NCBI GenBank assembly: GCA_033220425.1
Contig: CM065647.1
Coordinates: forward strand, 5,580,001-5,644,000
DNA: 64,000 bases
DNA from: Lepraria neglecta
Lineage: Eukaryota; Ascomycota; Lecanoromycetes; Lecanorales; Stereocaulaceae
Direction of reading: 5' to 3'
Part shown: positions 23,669 to 36,929 of the stretch, in pieces
How the letters are laid out: every line of letters begins with the position of its first letter
Position numbering within the stretch: position 1 is the first letter of the stretch
Made by a program: the position numbers and the translations under genes
Notes under the pieces: generated by a model
What the model saw: the letters and a program-made list of their open reading frames with translations, nothing else
Told to the model about the DNA's origin: nothing
Database searches by the model: none

Positions 23669-26022
23669 TAAGATATATATAGCCCGCTAGTAGGAGGAGA
23701 TATAAGATAAGCTCCCTAATAGCTTAATAGTAGTACTAGTTATAATATCGTTAGACAAGACCTATTTATTATAGATATACGGAGATTAATAGGCGTAGCT
23801 AGTCTATATTACTATCGGTAACCTCGATCGAGGTATTCGATAGGTATAGGTTCAGCCAGGGATAATATTGCTTAGACTAGTACTATTAGTCTATAATAGT
23901 ATAAAAGCCGAGGTATATTACTACGCTATAGAGCTTATAGTCGAGGGTAAGCCAGCCGAAATATAGATCTTACTTAATATACTAATAATATTCTTTTAAA
24001 GTACTTAAGGAGCTAGCGCTAAAGGGGATCCTTATTATATACGTAGATAGACGAATATAATAATACTATCTAATACTCGCGTCTATACTAGGCGACTACG
24101 AGGAATAAGTTTTAATAACCTCGATTAAGAGCGGTAAATACTATCCGGTCTACTTAGTACCGCTAAATAAATAGGAACGACTACGTCCTAAAAAACTATA
24201 TCTAAAGCGAATACCTAAATAGACTATAGAGTAGTTATAGATATAAAAAACGTACGATAAGAATACGCCTAGGGTGTTACTAGATATAATAGTATATAAC
24301 CGACCTAACTTTATAGACGGCTACTTCGTAGTTAACGTCTACTAACTATAGATATTTAATATATTATACTAATTAATAGTTAAAGGGCTATTAAACTATC
24401 TTCTAGACTAGCTTAGAGAGTATATTAGAGAGGGACAAATAAAGCTTAAGGTATAAGCCTTAACCGACGTCCCGTTTCGAGCTATACCTAAATTTACTAA
24501 GCTAAGGCGATTTTAGAAGTTTAGTAAGCTAAGCTAATAGATAGGAGAGGAGAGTAAAGAGATATTATAGATTATAATATCTATCTTCGCTCCTCTATTA
24601 TCCGAAAAAACCTAGATATACTATATATAGAACGAGCTATTATTAACTTTATTATATTTATAAGATACTAATTCTATAATAAAGTAATACTAGAATATAT
24701 AAATATAGTATTAGAAAGGATTAATCTACTTAAGGAGGTATTTCGAAAATATAGGCTAGTTAATAAGAAAACGAGCGAGTAAACTTTTAACTTTCCTAAA
24801 TTCTATAGTATTAGTTATTATATTAATATAATTAGATACTACGGTCCGCCGGATAGATATAGTACCTAAGCCTCGGAAAGAGTATATCCGATATTACTAA
24901 AGAATTACTATAACTAAATAAATAAATATGAAGATTAGTAGGAGTAATTAATAGAATATAACGAACGCTATATCAAGTTAATAATTTATAGGATATTAAA
25001 AAATTCTAAGAGATAGAGTCTATATTACTTAGTTAGAGGAGAAAATAAGAAGACGAGAAAAGTATAAAGGCCGGGGTCCTTCTAGATCTTTACTAACTAG
25101 GATAGTAAGTAGATACGGAAGAGCGCTATATATTAAGATACCTATATAAATATAATAGTCGTTACTAGCGAACGGCGAGAGATATAGCTAAATAGCTAAA
25201 TATAGCTAGATTTCTCTAAAGCCTAGCTACGTTTCTTAAGGCGTACTAAGCGAAAATACTAAGTAGAGGTAGTATAATCTTAAACCTAGATATTAATAGA
25301 AGGGAGGCAGACTATAGCTAGGTTAAGAGCTATCCGGTCTATATCTATTTGGGCCTTATATATTAGAAGACTATAGGAGAGGACTCCTCTAATTTAGGAC
25401 GTCTCTATAAGGATTTAGTAGTCTATAGACCTTATAAATATTTATAGTATTTTATCTAGCGTAGAGATTATATATAGATCCGAGAATAAGACTATAAGAG
25501 TTAAAACCCGGAAACTATATAGTAGGGAAAGTTAGTTAGTAAGGTCTTAGTCGTTATAGAGGTAAAGGATCTTAGTAATAGGGACTTTAAGTAACGACCT
25601 ACTCGTATATAGACTACCTTTATAGAAGTCTTTAATTATTAATATCTAGGGTAGATATAAAACTACTATAGAATAGTCGAAGTTAAAAAGGTATAGGCGT
25701 CGCTTATACTTAATCCTCGAATAATAGGCGCTCGCTACCTCTATAGACTACTAAATATTAAGTAAAGTACTTATCTAGTACCGGGAACAGTTAGAGAAAA
25801 AGAGATATTCTATATTAATAGTTTTATCGACTAGGACTAATATACTCTAATATATTACCCTAAATTCCTAATAAATAATTCTAAGGCAGCGCGACGAATC
25901 TACGCTAAATTCCTACTAAATCCTTCTTAGGTAATACTATAAACCTAAGTAAAAACCCTTAAAAGGAAGAGAGATAATATTATAAATATATCTAGATCGA
26001 TAGAGCGGAAGAGATACTGCTA

Positions 26023-26849
26023 TATCTGCAAATTATTTCTGCCTTAGCAAATATTAGCTTCCGCGGATAGCGCCCGGAGCTTCTAGAGGTGCCCTCGCTG
26101 CCTTAGCGGAACGCGCAATGCTCTAAGGCAGCAGAGGCAGCTCTAAGGTAGCCTGAGTAGCCAAGCTTCGACGCCAAGCGCCCAGAAGCTTAACCCCGAA
26201 AGCCGTGATGTTCCATGATCGGCGGCAGCGCTCGGGAGCCTCACTACCTAGCAGCGCCATGTCGCAGCCCCAATATCTACTTAGATTCGGGCGATTCAGC
26301 CAAAGTTCTCGCGGGGGGTGCGCGCGCCTGTGCAGGCTCTACAGCATATGTCATCGGCGTAAATCTATACGTATTCGGTAGACTTGCGCATTTGCGCTGA
26401 TTGCGCTGATTGCGCTGACGTTTATAGCGCTCGTTAGGGGGCTGCTAAGGCCTTAGCTTTGTTGATGTCTAGGCGCTAGACGCGCTGCTTCTGGGCGCGT
26501 TATTTGGGGCGTTGCTAGGCGCGTTGCTGGGCGCGTTGCTGGGCGCGTTGCTGGGCGCGTTCCTAGCGCCCGCAGCCCTAAACTTCAATATTTCAACGCT
26601 GCGTAGTCGAATAACTCGCGCTATATGGTATCTACGGGGCCCTGATTCAGACTAATTTATCGTATAACCTTTACGCGGGTAGCCTCCAAATTTGAGGCCC
26701 AACGGAATCGATTTAGGGTTGCCTCGTGACTGCCTCGGGGTGCTTTAGTAGCCTCTAGAGGCGCTCCTGAGCTAGCTTTCTAGTACACCCCGCTTATAGC
26801 CTCGGAGGCTACTAAGGCACCCCCGAGGTAGAAATATAATTCGTAGATA
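26023..26849 (+). mobile_element. GC-rich MITE with TA duplication, copy 1
   Basis: The ends are TATCTGCAAATTAT...TTCTGCC and an imperfect complement ending in TCGTAGATA. TA lies on each side (26021-26022, 26850-26851) and the flanks rejoin as in 22381-22410. It is 827 bp and much richer in GC than its surroundings. It contains four 12-bp GCGTTGCTGGGC units at 26509-26556. A short ORF at 26215-26400 has the residues REP, SPN, DS and LAG in the same order as copies at 32380-33133 and 57847-58140. TA duplications fit Tc1/mariner or pogo-type mobilisation; no transposase is present. Confidence 0.75.
26509..26556 (+). repeat. 12-bp minisatellite in the MITE
   Basis: Four head-to-tail copies of GCGTTGCT(A/G)GGC. 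The other MITE copy has about two variant units at the corresponding place, which accounts for part of the length difference. Confidence 0.85.
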
Positions 26850-27891
26850 TACTAACCGCCCTCGCTATATCTAAAGTTAAGGCTTTAGTCTTAAGGAAAA
26901 CCTCTAATATAAAGAACTAATATATAGTTTTAATTACTATAGCGGTATTCATCCTCTCTTCGGTATATTTAATTATAGCTATATCACGTTAGTAGGCTAT
27001 ATAGCGTCTTGTGCGTATAATATTTACTTACTTTAGTATCAAGTCTACGGCTCTTATATATTACTAATATTCGGGTACTTCGATAAGCTAAGGAGTAGCT
27101 TGCGGTATTATATATAAAGTCTATCGAGGAAGATAGGGAGTAAATTCGTTAGATATTAAGTATCTATAGTAATACTTTACTAAAATAATAGCGACGAGAC
27201 TATAAACTACGAGAAGAAATATTAAGAAACGTCTAGCTAAATATTTATCCGACTCGGATAGGGTAAACCTAAGTTAGATACTACTTAGATAGTATAAAAT
27301 CTAAGTTAGATACTACTTAGATAGGGTTAAACTAAGTTAGATACTACTCGGATAGTATAAAACCCGAGTTAGATACTAATCGGACAAGGGCAAAAAAAGG
27401 GCGAAATATATACGCCCCTGATCTACTAGAGTTTTACTAGATACCGCTAATAGTTCGGTAACTAGGCGTCGTAACTCTCTATCTTGGTTATTTACTCGAA
27501 TTATAAGGAGTAGAAGATATAGTCGGATTAGCGGATAATAGGTTATTATAGAATTGAGGAAAGCGTAGTTAAATAACCTATAAAGAAGTTAAAGAAGGAT
27601 TAGTATAAGCGCGAGTTAAACTTATATTGATATTACTAATAATAAACTTTTATATACTAAAGAAGCTATCGGTAGTAGCTATATTTCAAACGGATTATAT
27701 ATATAGAAGACTTTATTTAGATTCGACTATCTACTTATATCTTGTATAGAAGATATATAGCTACTAATTAGTAGAAATATATAGACTATATAAGAAGTAA
27801 TCAATTATAATAAAAGAAAACTAGTAGCTATATATTAGTAGTATTATATTATTAATTGAGCTAATAGCTAGCTAAACGTATAATGGATATA

Positions 27892-28011
27892 CTAATTAGT
27901 TAGATATTATACTAACAGTAACATCTAATTGCTAATTAGTTAGATATTATACTAACAGTAATATCTAATTACTAATTAGTTATATATTATACTAATAGTA
28001 ATATCTAATTG
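27892..28011 (+). repeat. Subterminal 40-bp repeats, outer Plavaka 3' end
   Basis: Three 40-bp units starting at 27892, 27932 and 27972, homologous to 23385-23504 but with more C-to-T changes. Confidence 0.85.
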
Positions 28012-28175
28012 CTAACTGATCTAACATCGTTAAATTAGTAGTATTAAGTTATAGATCGAGCTAATTTGATACTATTAGCAATATTGAGTTACTGATTCCG
28101 CTGAACGTAACTATTAGCCCTACCGGCGCGCTCGGTAACTCGGGATTTCCTAGTAACTTTTGGGAAAGCGCGATA

Positions 28176-28534
28176 GTATAACTAGATAAGAGTATAAAGT
28201 AGGCTTCTTCTAATACTAAGCGGGTCTAGTATATAATTAGATAATATATATTTAGTGCCTAGCCTAAGAGATCTATCGTATATAGTAAATAATGAATAGG
28301 AAGTAAGTTAAGCACGGTACTCTAAGTAGTAAGTAGTACTCCGTATATATAGATATACGAAATCTATACCAAGCGTTCCTAATCATATTGATCGCACTAC
28401 GCTTATTACGCTTATCGCTTAATATGCCAAGCTTTCAGGGCCACGTTCGAGTCGGATACTAATTCGTCGACTCGGACCATAACGGGCGCTACGCTCCTTG
28501 GGCGCATCCCTAATTATATTTCCTAATCGTAATA
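28176..28534 (-). repeat. Truncated Gypsy LTR split by the outer Plavaka element
   Basis: The sequence matches the LTR at 40469-40959 from about 75 bp inside its TGTTACG end through to the terminal TCGTAATA. The missing end would lie left of the outer Plavaka element, outside the window, so this LTR was the insertion target. The bases after 28534 are not the purine tract seen inside the other elements, so this is either a solo LTR or the 5' LTR of a minus-strand element. Confidence 0.7.
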
Positions 28535-31500
28535 ATAGACTTAAAAGTTATAGAGCTACAAATAAGGTACGAAACGTCGACTAATACGGAAGACTAAAAA
28601 ATAATTACCTCGGTTACGTAAATTTAAAGCTAGTAGTAAGTCTAAATTATAAGTAAATTATATTTTAACTAAAATACTATTATAGCTCGCGTATTACTAG
28701 AAATTTATCAGCTATAGAAATTAATAGAGCTAGTTATTCTGCGACTAGTATTTAGTTAGCTTATAAAGGAAATATTATTAAATCTTTTATAAGAGCCGCT
28801 TCGAATATAATCCTCTACTTTAAATATACTCTAAGAAGCTATAGAGGCTAAGCTTACTAATAAGTTTAGTAGTATACTAATCTTTAGGAAAAAGTTTGAA
28901 TTGAAAAGAATATTAATAAAGTACTAGTAGTATAACTATACGTATACTATATAAAAAGAGTTACTTTATAAGCGAAAGATATAGTATTTATTAGAAAGCT
29001 ACGATGTAAAATATCTTTATAGATAGAACTATATAGTAATTTAATATATTTAGTTTTACTAAAAGTATTTTGATTTAGTAGTAGTACTTCTTTTAATAAC
29101 TATAATAATGACTAGAAAATTATCTAGAGTGCGAAGCTTAGATATTAGTAATATACTACTATTTATAAAAGAAACGGAAGTATATCTTATAGTAAAAGAG
29201 CTAGTTTATCTATAGAAGGTATAAGATAATAGAAATCCTAAGGAATATAATTACTATAGCCTTGAATAATTAAAAGATAAGCCTCCTTTATATTCTCCTT
29301 ATCCGCGTCCGGCTTAAAGTTATATATATCTCGCTTATAATTATCTAGCCACTAATAGGCTAGTCCTAGGAGCTTGACTTTATTAGAGTTATTATAGTCT
29401 TTAAAACGGCTATTATTAATATAGCTTACTATATTTCGCTATACCGCTCGCTCTTAACAAGTAAAAAATTATAGAGAGGGGGAAGCGGCTCGGTATAGAC
29501 TTTGCCGTTCTAAATAAGTTAGTATACTAATCTTATAGGATAATAAGTCGATAGTTTTAAAAGTATATACTTTGATTACCGGGGGAAATAGACTACTATA
29601 GTAGCAGCGAGGGTAGTATCTAAGATTAGCGTATCCTTCCAAGTATACTAACTTATTTAGTAGGCTTCGGATCGAGTAGTACTATATATTCTAGTATTTA
29701 ACGAAAATTAAGACTTTTTAGTTATATATATAATTTTTCGATACTCTACTATACTCCTCTAAGAGCTCCTAATCTATAGGCTAGTTATTATATAGAGTTC
29801 TACATTTTCTATAATCGATAATAGTATCTTACTCACGCGTAGCTAAGAGTATTAGATCTATAGACCTATAGACCTATTATATTAGTATACTAGAGCTAAT
29901 AATTATTATAGGGGTATAGTATACTCTTTTCAGCTTCTTCGTTATCTATATTACTCTATATCGGGTCTCTATTATTATTAATATTACTATTATTATCTAT
30001 ATATACAACGACCTTTAGAGTTATCTATAATAATAGACGATATACTACTACGATAGTATAGATACTATTTGTAATTCTAGAATAATATTAGATAACTAGA
30101 ATAATAACTAGAATAATAACTAGAATAATAACTAGAATAATAACTAGAATAATAACTAGAATTAGAAAGACTAATCTCTTATCTTTAACTTCCTACCTAA
30201 ACTCCGTCTTTCGCTTTATCCTCTCCTCCTCTATAGCGTTTTAATACGTATCTAATAATATATATTTCCTAATTTAATATCTAATTACCGTATTATCCGC
30301 TTTCTTTATATTCTCTAACTCTTTTTCCTTATCTATAAAGGTATCTATATAATATCTTAATCTCTTAGTATTTATATTCTTACTTAAATTATCCGGTACC
30401 TTATATTTCGGCTATATACTACGGCGTCGACTAATATATCTATATCGAGATCGAGGTTTAAAGGTTTTATCGCTAGGCTTAGAAAATTCTATATTAAGTT
30501 ATTTAAGTAATATATTATTACTATCGAGGGCTTCTTCTTTAATAGTTATAAAAAGATTAAAATAAGTATATAAGAGATAGAATAAAAACTTATATAATTA
30601 TCTATAAGACTAAACTCTACCTTCTATCCCCCTATTATCGGAATTATTATATTATATTTCGCTATAATATTAGTTAATTCTAGGTATTATTATAGTTAGA
30701 AGCGCTAATATATACTTACCGCGACCTATATTTACTATCTTCTAGAAATTAACTAAGGAATTTAGAGAAAAAAAGGTAGAAGATTAGATATAATTAATTA
30801 TATTAAGGGTTCGGCTACTAAGCCTAATTAGGTAGTAATATCCTTATTTACCCTTACTAGCGTTACTCTACCCGCCGCTAGTATAAATATTAACTAGAAT
30901 AATATAAATACGTCTACTAACTAGAATTATAACTATAATTAACTATAGAATTTCCTAATAATATATTAGTAAATAGCGTTTGAAAAAAGACTTTAAGTAG
31001 AACTTTTTAGGTATTAAACGGATATATATAGCGTATAATATAAAAGTAGGAAGTTAAGTAGAAATAAGAATTTCGATATTTACTATTTCGTAATCTATAA
31101 TAAAATAATCTTATAATAATATTGAACTTTTATCTTTATAACTACTCTAGAATATTACTACTAAATACCTATTTTTTAGTTAAAACATCGCCTCGTTCGT
31201 TCTAATCCTTAATTATAGTATCTACTACTAGTAAAAAAGTTCCGAAGTCAAGGACGATTCCTACTACCCAACGATAACGCTAGGAAGTATATATTTTTGC
31301 AGAGTTTTCTTAAATCTTTTATAGCTAATATACTAGTATAGATAGCGCGCAAGAGTATAGGGCGTAAGACTATTATATCTATTCCTACGACCGGTCTTCC
31401 TAGATCCGGCTTAAGAGCTAGTCGTAGAAAGAGTAGAGTTAAGTCAGGAAGTACGTCTTTCTAGTTATTATTCTACCTACTATATACGGCTAATAGCTAT

Positions 31501-31990
31501 TTATAGCTAAAGCTCTCCGTGAAATCCGCCGTTTCTAGAAATTCTAAGAATTACTTATTCCTAAAGCACCGTTCGGTTATTTAGTATAGAAGGTTTCGAT
31601 TAATATATATAGAGAATTTAGGGTATTATAAGGATATTTTAGATATTAAAGGCCTATAACAGAAGCTCTATAAGAAGTAGCGGAAGCTTTTATAGTACGT
31701 TTTCTCGAAGGTAAGACTACTACTTCTATATTATTTCTATTATAAACTCTAATATATAGCTCTTAAAATAGACTATAACCTATATAATATTTACGCTAAG
31801 CGTATTACGTTGTAGTAAAAAGATATTTAGCTATATAAACGCCTTATATAGCTATTTAGAGTCCCTTTAGTATACTAGGCTAGTTAGAATAAGACGAGAT
31901 ATAAAGTTTAATAAATATATAGCTTGAATAATATATTTAGTTTGAATACTCTATATAAACTACTCTCCTCTACTTTTATAGAACTATAAC
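28535..31990. other. RIP-degraded repeat DNA, not resolved
   Basis: About 3.5 kb of strongly AT-rich sequence with scarce CpA/TpG. Minus-strand coding-like patches exist, for instance a Lys/Arg-rich stretch near 30200-30500, but I cannot assign a family. No LTR, inverted repeat or motif seen elsewhere in the window was found inside it apart from a short 12-bp repeat at 30096-30155. It lies between the LTR fragment and a partial foldback MITE, so it is probably an old transposon body. Confidence 0.4.
30096..30155 (+). repeat. 12-bp tandem repeat, five units
   Basis: Five perfect copies of CTAGAATAATAA plus a partial sixth. The unit resembles the CTAGAATGATGA stretch near the centre of the foldback MITE at 15673-16259, so it may derive from a decayed relative. 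Confidence 0.9.
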
Positions 31991-32049
31991 TTTAGAAAAT
32001 ATACTTTATCTAAGTTCTAGTTATTATTCTAGATATTACTTTTGAGTAT

Positions 32050-32267
32050 TTACTATTTATATAAAGTATTATCTTATCCGCTACTAGGATATCCCGAAAA
32101 TATCCTATACTATAGATTGATCCTACTAATATCCTATACCGTAGGATATCCTACTAACATCCTATACCTCCTACTAATAGTATAGGATTTTAGACCTTGA
32201 TACTATACTATACCCCGGGATGGGTAAGAGAGCCAATATCCTATACCATCCTATATCTTTCCGGGCT
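32050..32267 (+). mobile_element. Partial foldback MITE, right arm only
   Basis: Homologous to about 16045-16259, from the TCTTATCCGC-CACTAGGATATCCC region to the terminal CCGGGCTATA, with extra C-to-T changes. The left arm is missing or unrecognisable. Its right end abuts a 5'-truncated Gypsy fossil, so it marks an insertion followed by deletion or rearrangement. Confidence 0.65.
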
Positions 32268-32379
32268 ATAAGTATAGTACGGTTTAGACTCGAAATCTAC
32301 TATATATTCGAATCCTCTAACGAAGTTAATACGGTAATATAGGTTATCTAATATCTTATCTAGAAGAAGTCTATATCTA

Positions 32380-33133
32380 TATCTGCGAATTATATTTCTG
32401 CCTCGGGGGTGCCTTAGTAGCCCTCGAGGCTATAAGCGGGGTGTACTAGAAAGCTAGCTCAGGAGCGTCTCTAGAGGCCACTAAGGCCCCTCGAGGCAGT
32501 CACGAGGCACCAAGAGGCAGCCCCAAATCGATTCCGATTGGCCCTAAATTTCAAGGCCAGCTACGCAAGGGTTATACGATAAACTACCCTGAATCAGGAC
32601 CCCGTAGGTATCATATTGCGCGAGGTATTCAAGTGCGCAGCGTTGAAATGTTGACGTTCTAGGTACGGGCGCTAGGAACGCGCCTAGGAACGCGCCCAAA
32701 CATCAACAAAGCTAAGGCCTTAGCAGCGCCCTAATCAGCGCTACTAACGTAATACGCAAAGCCGCAAAGTCGCAAGTCTACCGAATGCGTATATATTAAT
32801 ATCGAATATTAACGGTACGGGGCCTCTATAGGCAAATACCCCCGCGAGAACTTTGGCTGAATCGCTCGAATCCGGGTAGATATTAGGGCTACGACCTGGC
32901 GCCGTTGGGGGGTGAGGTTCCCGAGCGCTGCCGCCGATCATAGAACATCACGGCTTTCGGGGTTAAGCTTCTAGGCGCTTGGCGCCGAAGCTTGGCTACT
33001 CGGGCTGCCTTAGAGCTGCCTCTACTACTTTAGAGTATTACGCGTTGCGCTAAGGTAGCGGGGGCACCCCTAGGAGCTCCGGGCGCTATCCGCGGAAGCT
33101 AATATTTGCCGAGGCAGAAATAATTTGTAGATA
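32380..33133 (-). mobile_element. GC-rich MITE with TA duplication, copy 2
   Basis: The 754-bp element is the inverted relative of 26023-26849, with ends TATCTGCGAATTATATTTCTGCC and complement, and TA at 32378-32379 and 33134-33135. It sits in gag of the Gypsy fossil; the flanks rejoin in line with the reverse complement of 47220-47250. The minus-strand ORF at 32744-32941 carries the same REP, SPN, DS, LAG order as copy 1. It has only mild RIP compared with its host element. Confidence 0.75.
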
Positions 33134-36100
33134 TAAATACTCGATTTAGTTTTAATAGTATATAGCTAAGATAGATTAGGATAATAATATATTAATAACT
33201 ATATACTAAAGAGGACTAAAGGATAACGTTAAGGACGAACTTATAAGAATAGATTATATTATTAATACCCTCGATAAGCTAATTAAAGAAGTAATTAAAA
33301 TTAATAATAAATTATTTAAAAGAGTTATAGAGAAGAAGTATAACGGAGGAGTTAGTAGAATAGAATACTTAAGCTTTTTTACTAAATCGAAGAGCTATCG
33401 CCTAGGATATAAAGAACGCGACCCTTATAGACTAATACTAATAGAACTAGACTTTATAGAAAAGAAAGGAAAGTAAGTCTTTAAAGGGCCTACTAGGGGT
33501 AAGAAGTAGTAAGGGGGTAAGAAAATACTAAAGTATTATAGCTATAGTAAACCGAGCTACTTCGCTAGAGACTACAAGTCGAAAAATATAGTATATTAAC
33601 CGTAGCTAAATATACTAGAGAGAGTATATACCTAGGATAATATAAGAAGTACGTCTAAGGAGAATCTACTAATATAGGATAAAGTCGAAGAAGACGTTAA
33701 CTCCTAGTACGATAGGATAATATAAGAAGGATTTAATAAGAAATCTAATAACGAGGATGAATTTACGGACGAACTTAACTTATACTTTAGGGATAAAGAA
33801 GAAAACCTAAGTATTAGAGATAGTAGTAATACTTAAGAAAAATCTAAATAGGATTAGGATAATAATAGAATAGACCTAGAGTAGGAAGAAGCCTTTAGTA
33901 TATTAGAAGCTAAGTAGGAAGACGTACGACTACTAAGGGAATTAATATCTAGATCTACTATATCTAAGGAAGAAGGAAACTCTAAGGAACTATCGATTGA
34001 ACCTGAATCTAGACTTATTATATCTAAAGAGAAAAGGAAGTAGGAAGTAAAAGAGTAAAGGCTAAAGGAGCTATAGATAAATATCGAAATTAATAAAGAC
34101 TACCGAAACGATATATTTCACCTAGCTTACTAGCGGATATATTAGAAATACTATATAGATTAACTATATCTAATATACGAACTAGGAAGATAATATATAT
34201 AGAGAGAATTGTCTAAAGGATACGGTTTCTAATAATAGATATATTGTATTAAAGATTTATACGAGTAGTATCTAGCTTAAAAGCGAAATTACTAATACTT
34301 CCTAGGGAACGAATAGATATAGATAAACAATCTACGACGGGAATTAATCTACGATCTAAATATAGAAGAATATTATATAATAGAATAGTATATATACCTC
34401 TATAAGAAATATTAGAAATATATATAGTAAAAAGAACTTATAGAATTCCTTCCCGTTTAGGGAAAAGAGTAATCCCTTATAGTAGGGGTAGCTATAAGGA
34501 GATTAATATATTAACCCCTAAATAATATCTGTGTTCCGTATAGTACGATATATATATTAAAATACCGGTAATTATTAATAGATAGCGGACCGTTGCGATA
34601 ATAGATTCTAGAGCTACTAGAAACTTTATTTCGCGAGACTTAGTACGGATAACTAAAATACTAACTCGAAAGAAGTTATAGTAGTATAATCTTTAGATAG
34701 CTAATAGGTTAATACTATTAATAGGAAAGGTAAACGAAGAAATACTTTTATTACCTATTATAATTCAGCGCTACTATAAGGAGATAACCTTTAATATCGT
34801 TAGGATAGCTATCTATTATATAATTTTAGGAATACTTTAGTTAAAAAAGTATAATCTAATAATCGATTAGATAAGAGAAGTACTTAAGATTAGATAATTT
34901 AGCTATATTACTAAAATCGAACTATTGCGGTCGTATATATATAGGAACCACTTGCTATAGGCCTTAACGGTACTTCTTAGTACGACTACGTACGTCTTAG
35001 CCTACTAGGGGCTTGGCATTTATAGCAATACTATATATCGCGTATATATACTTCTTCTTCTCTCCTTAGCTTAGTTATCTTAGTTAATTACTATCTATAT
35101 AATTCGCTCTATACTAGCTACCTAACACGAACCTATATATTAATAGCGGATAATAGTAGATTAGAAGTCGAACTAAAGACTAGTTAAGGTATATATTACC
35201 TTAGCTTTATATAAGGATAGTACTAAAAGGTAGTCTAACTCTATAGTTACTAGTAAAGGTTAGCGGGATAATAAAGTAAGAGTTAAGAGAGGAACTAATA
35301 TACCCTCTATCCCTTAGGAGTATAGTAAATAGATATATTTATTCGAGGAAGAGACGAATATAGAAGTATTATCTAGGTATTAGCTATAGGATTATAAGAT
35401 TAAACTCGAATCTAGTAGAGAGCCGATATTTAGACCTATTTATATATTATTAGAGAAGGAACTTAAGGTACTTCGCGGGTATATTAATAAGAACCTTAAA
35501 AAGGGATTTATTTAGGAATCTAAATTACTAGTAGGTTATCTAATCCTCTTTATACTAAAGAAGGATAGAAGCTTAAGGCTATATATCGAGTATTAAAAGT
35601 TAAATAATATTACTATTAAGAATAGATATCTATTACTAAATATAGAAGAGCTATAGGATTTGCTCGGTAAGGCGAAGATATTTACTAAACTGGATCTTAG
35701 AGGTATATATAATCTAATTCGAATAAAAGAAGATAAGGAATAGAAGACTACCTTCTAAACGAGATATAGCTACTATAAATATCTAGTAATACTATTTAGA
35801 CTTACTAACGTACTAGTAACCTACTAAATACTTATTAATAACGTTATATAAGTATATTTAGATCGAATAGCGATAGCGTACCTTAATAATATACTAATTT
35901 ATTCTAAAAATAAGGAAGAATATATTAAGTATATATAGGATATCCTCGGATACCTATCGTAAGCGAAACTTCTCCTTAAACTAGAAAAGTACGAGTTTTA
36001 TTAATAGTCGGTAGAATTTATAGAATTTATAGTTAGTATAGAAGGTATTAGTATAAGCCTAGAAAAGATTAAAGCTATAGCGGAATAGTCTATACTATAG

Positions 36101-36929
36101 AATATTAAAGTAGTATAAAGTTTCTTAGGATTTGCTAACTTTAATAGAAAGTTTATCGAGGGCTATTTAAAGAAAGTACTATCTCTAACGGATATTATAA
36201 AGAAAGATATTAGGTTTTTATAGAGAAAAGACTAATAGAAATTATTTAATATATTAAAGAAAGTATATACGGATCTACTAGTACTCTATACCTTTTAGGC
36301 TAATATACCGGTATATATCGAAATAGATACCTCGGATCTTGTAATTAGAGTATATCTATATCAAATAAAAGACTAAAAGTAGTATCTAGTTACCTAATAT
36401 TTAAGGAAGATATTAGTAGTAGAATAGAACTATAATATATACGATAAGGAACTATTTACTATAGTTTATATATTATAAAACTAGTAAGTATATATAGAGA
36501 GCTACTCGGATCTAACTATCTTTATAGATTATAAGAATCTTCTTAACTTTATAATAATAAAAGAGTTAAATAGAAGATAGGTTTAATAGTTAGAACTATT
36601 AGGTTAATATAAGTTTAAGATAATCTATATCTAGGAAAGAATAATAGTCGAGCGGATACCCTTAGTAGGCGATTAGACTATATAGAAAAGAAAAATATTA
36701 CGGAATAACTAATCCTAAAGAAAGAGGGGGACGGATTATTAGTACTATACTAGGTATTAGCTATAACCCTTCGTATATTAGAACCTAATATAACTAATAA
36801 GATCGTAAAGGCCTATAATAACGATATATTCGTAACGAATCTACGAAAGGATTACTAGGATTTAGTATTACTTAAATACTAGGATAAGATCTACTTATCT
36901 AATATATATATTAAAGAAGTAATTAGGGA

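Larger units (their letters stand above)
23671..28175 (+). mobile_element. Outer Plavaka-type transposon, second piece
   Basis: The sequence resumes exactly where 2039-3883 stopped and is collinear with 20042-23668 of the inner copy. It is interrupted by a TA-flanked MITE at 26023-26849. It holds the C-terminal part of the transposase (to about 26010), the basic downstream coding remnant (about 26850-27470) and three 40-bp subterminal repeats at 27892-28011. It ends with a decayed inverted repeat CTTTTGGGAAAGCGCGATA. It has lost nearly all CpA and TpG, more than the inner copy, consistent with being the older one. Its right neighbour is an interrupted LTR. Confidence 0.75.
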
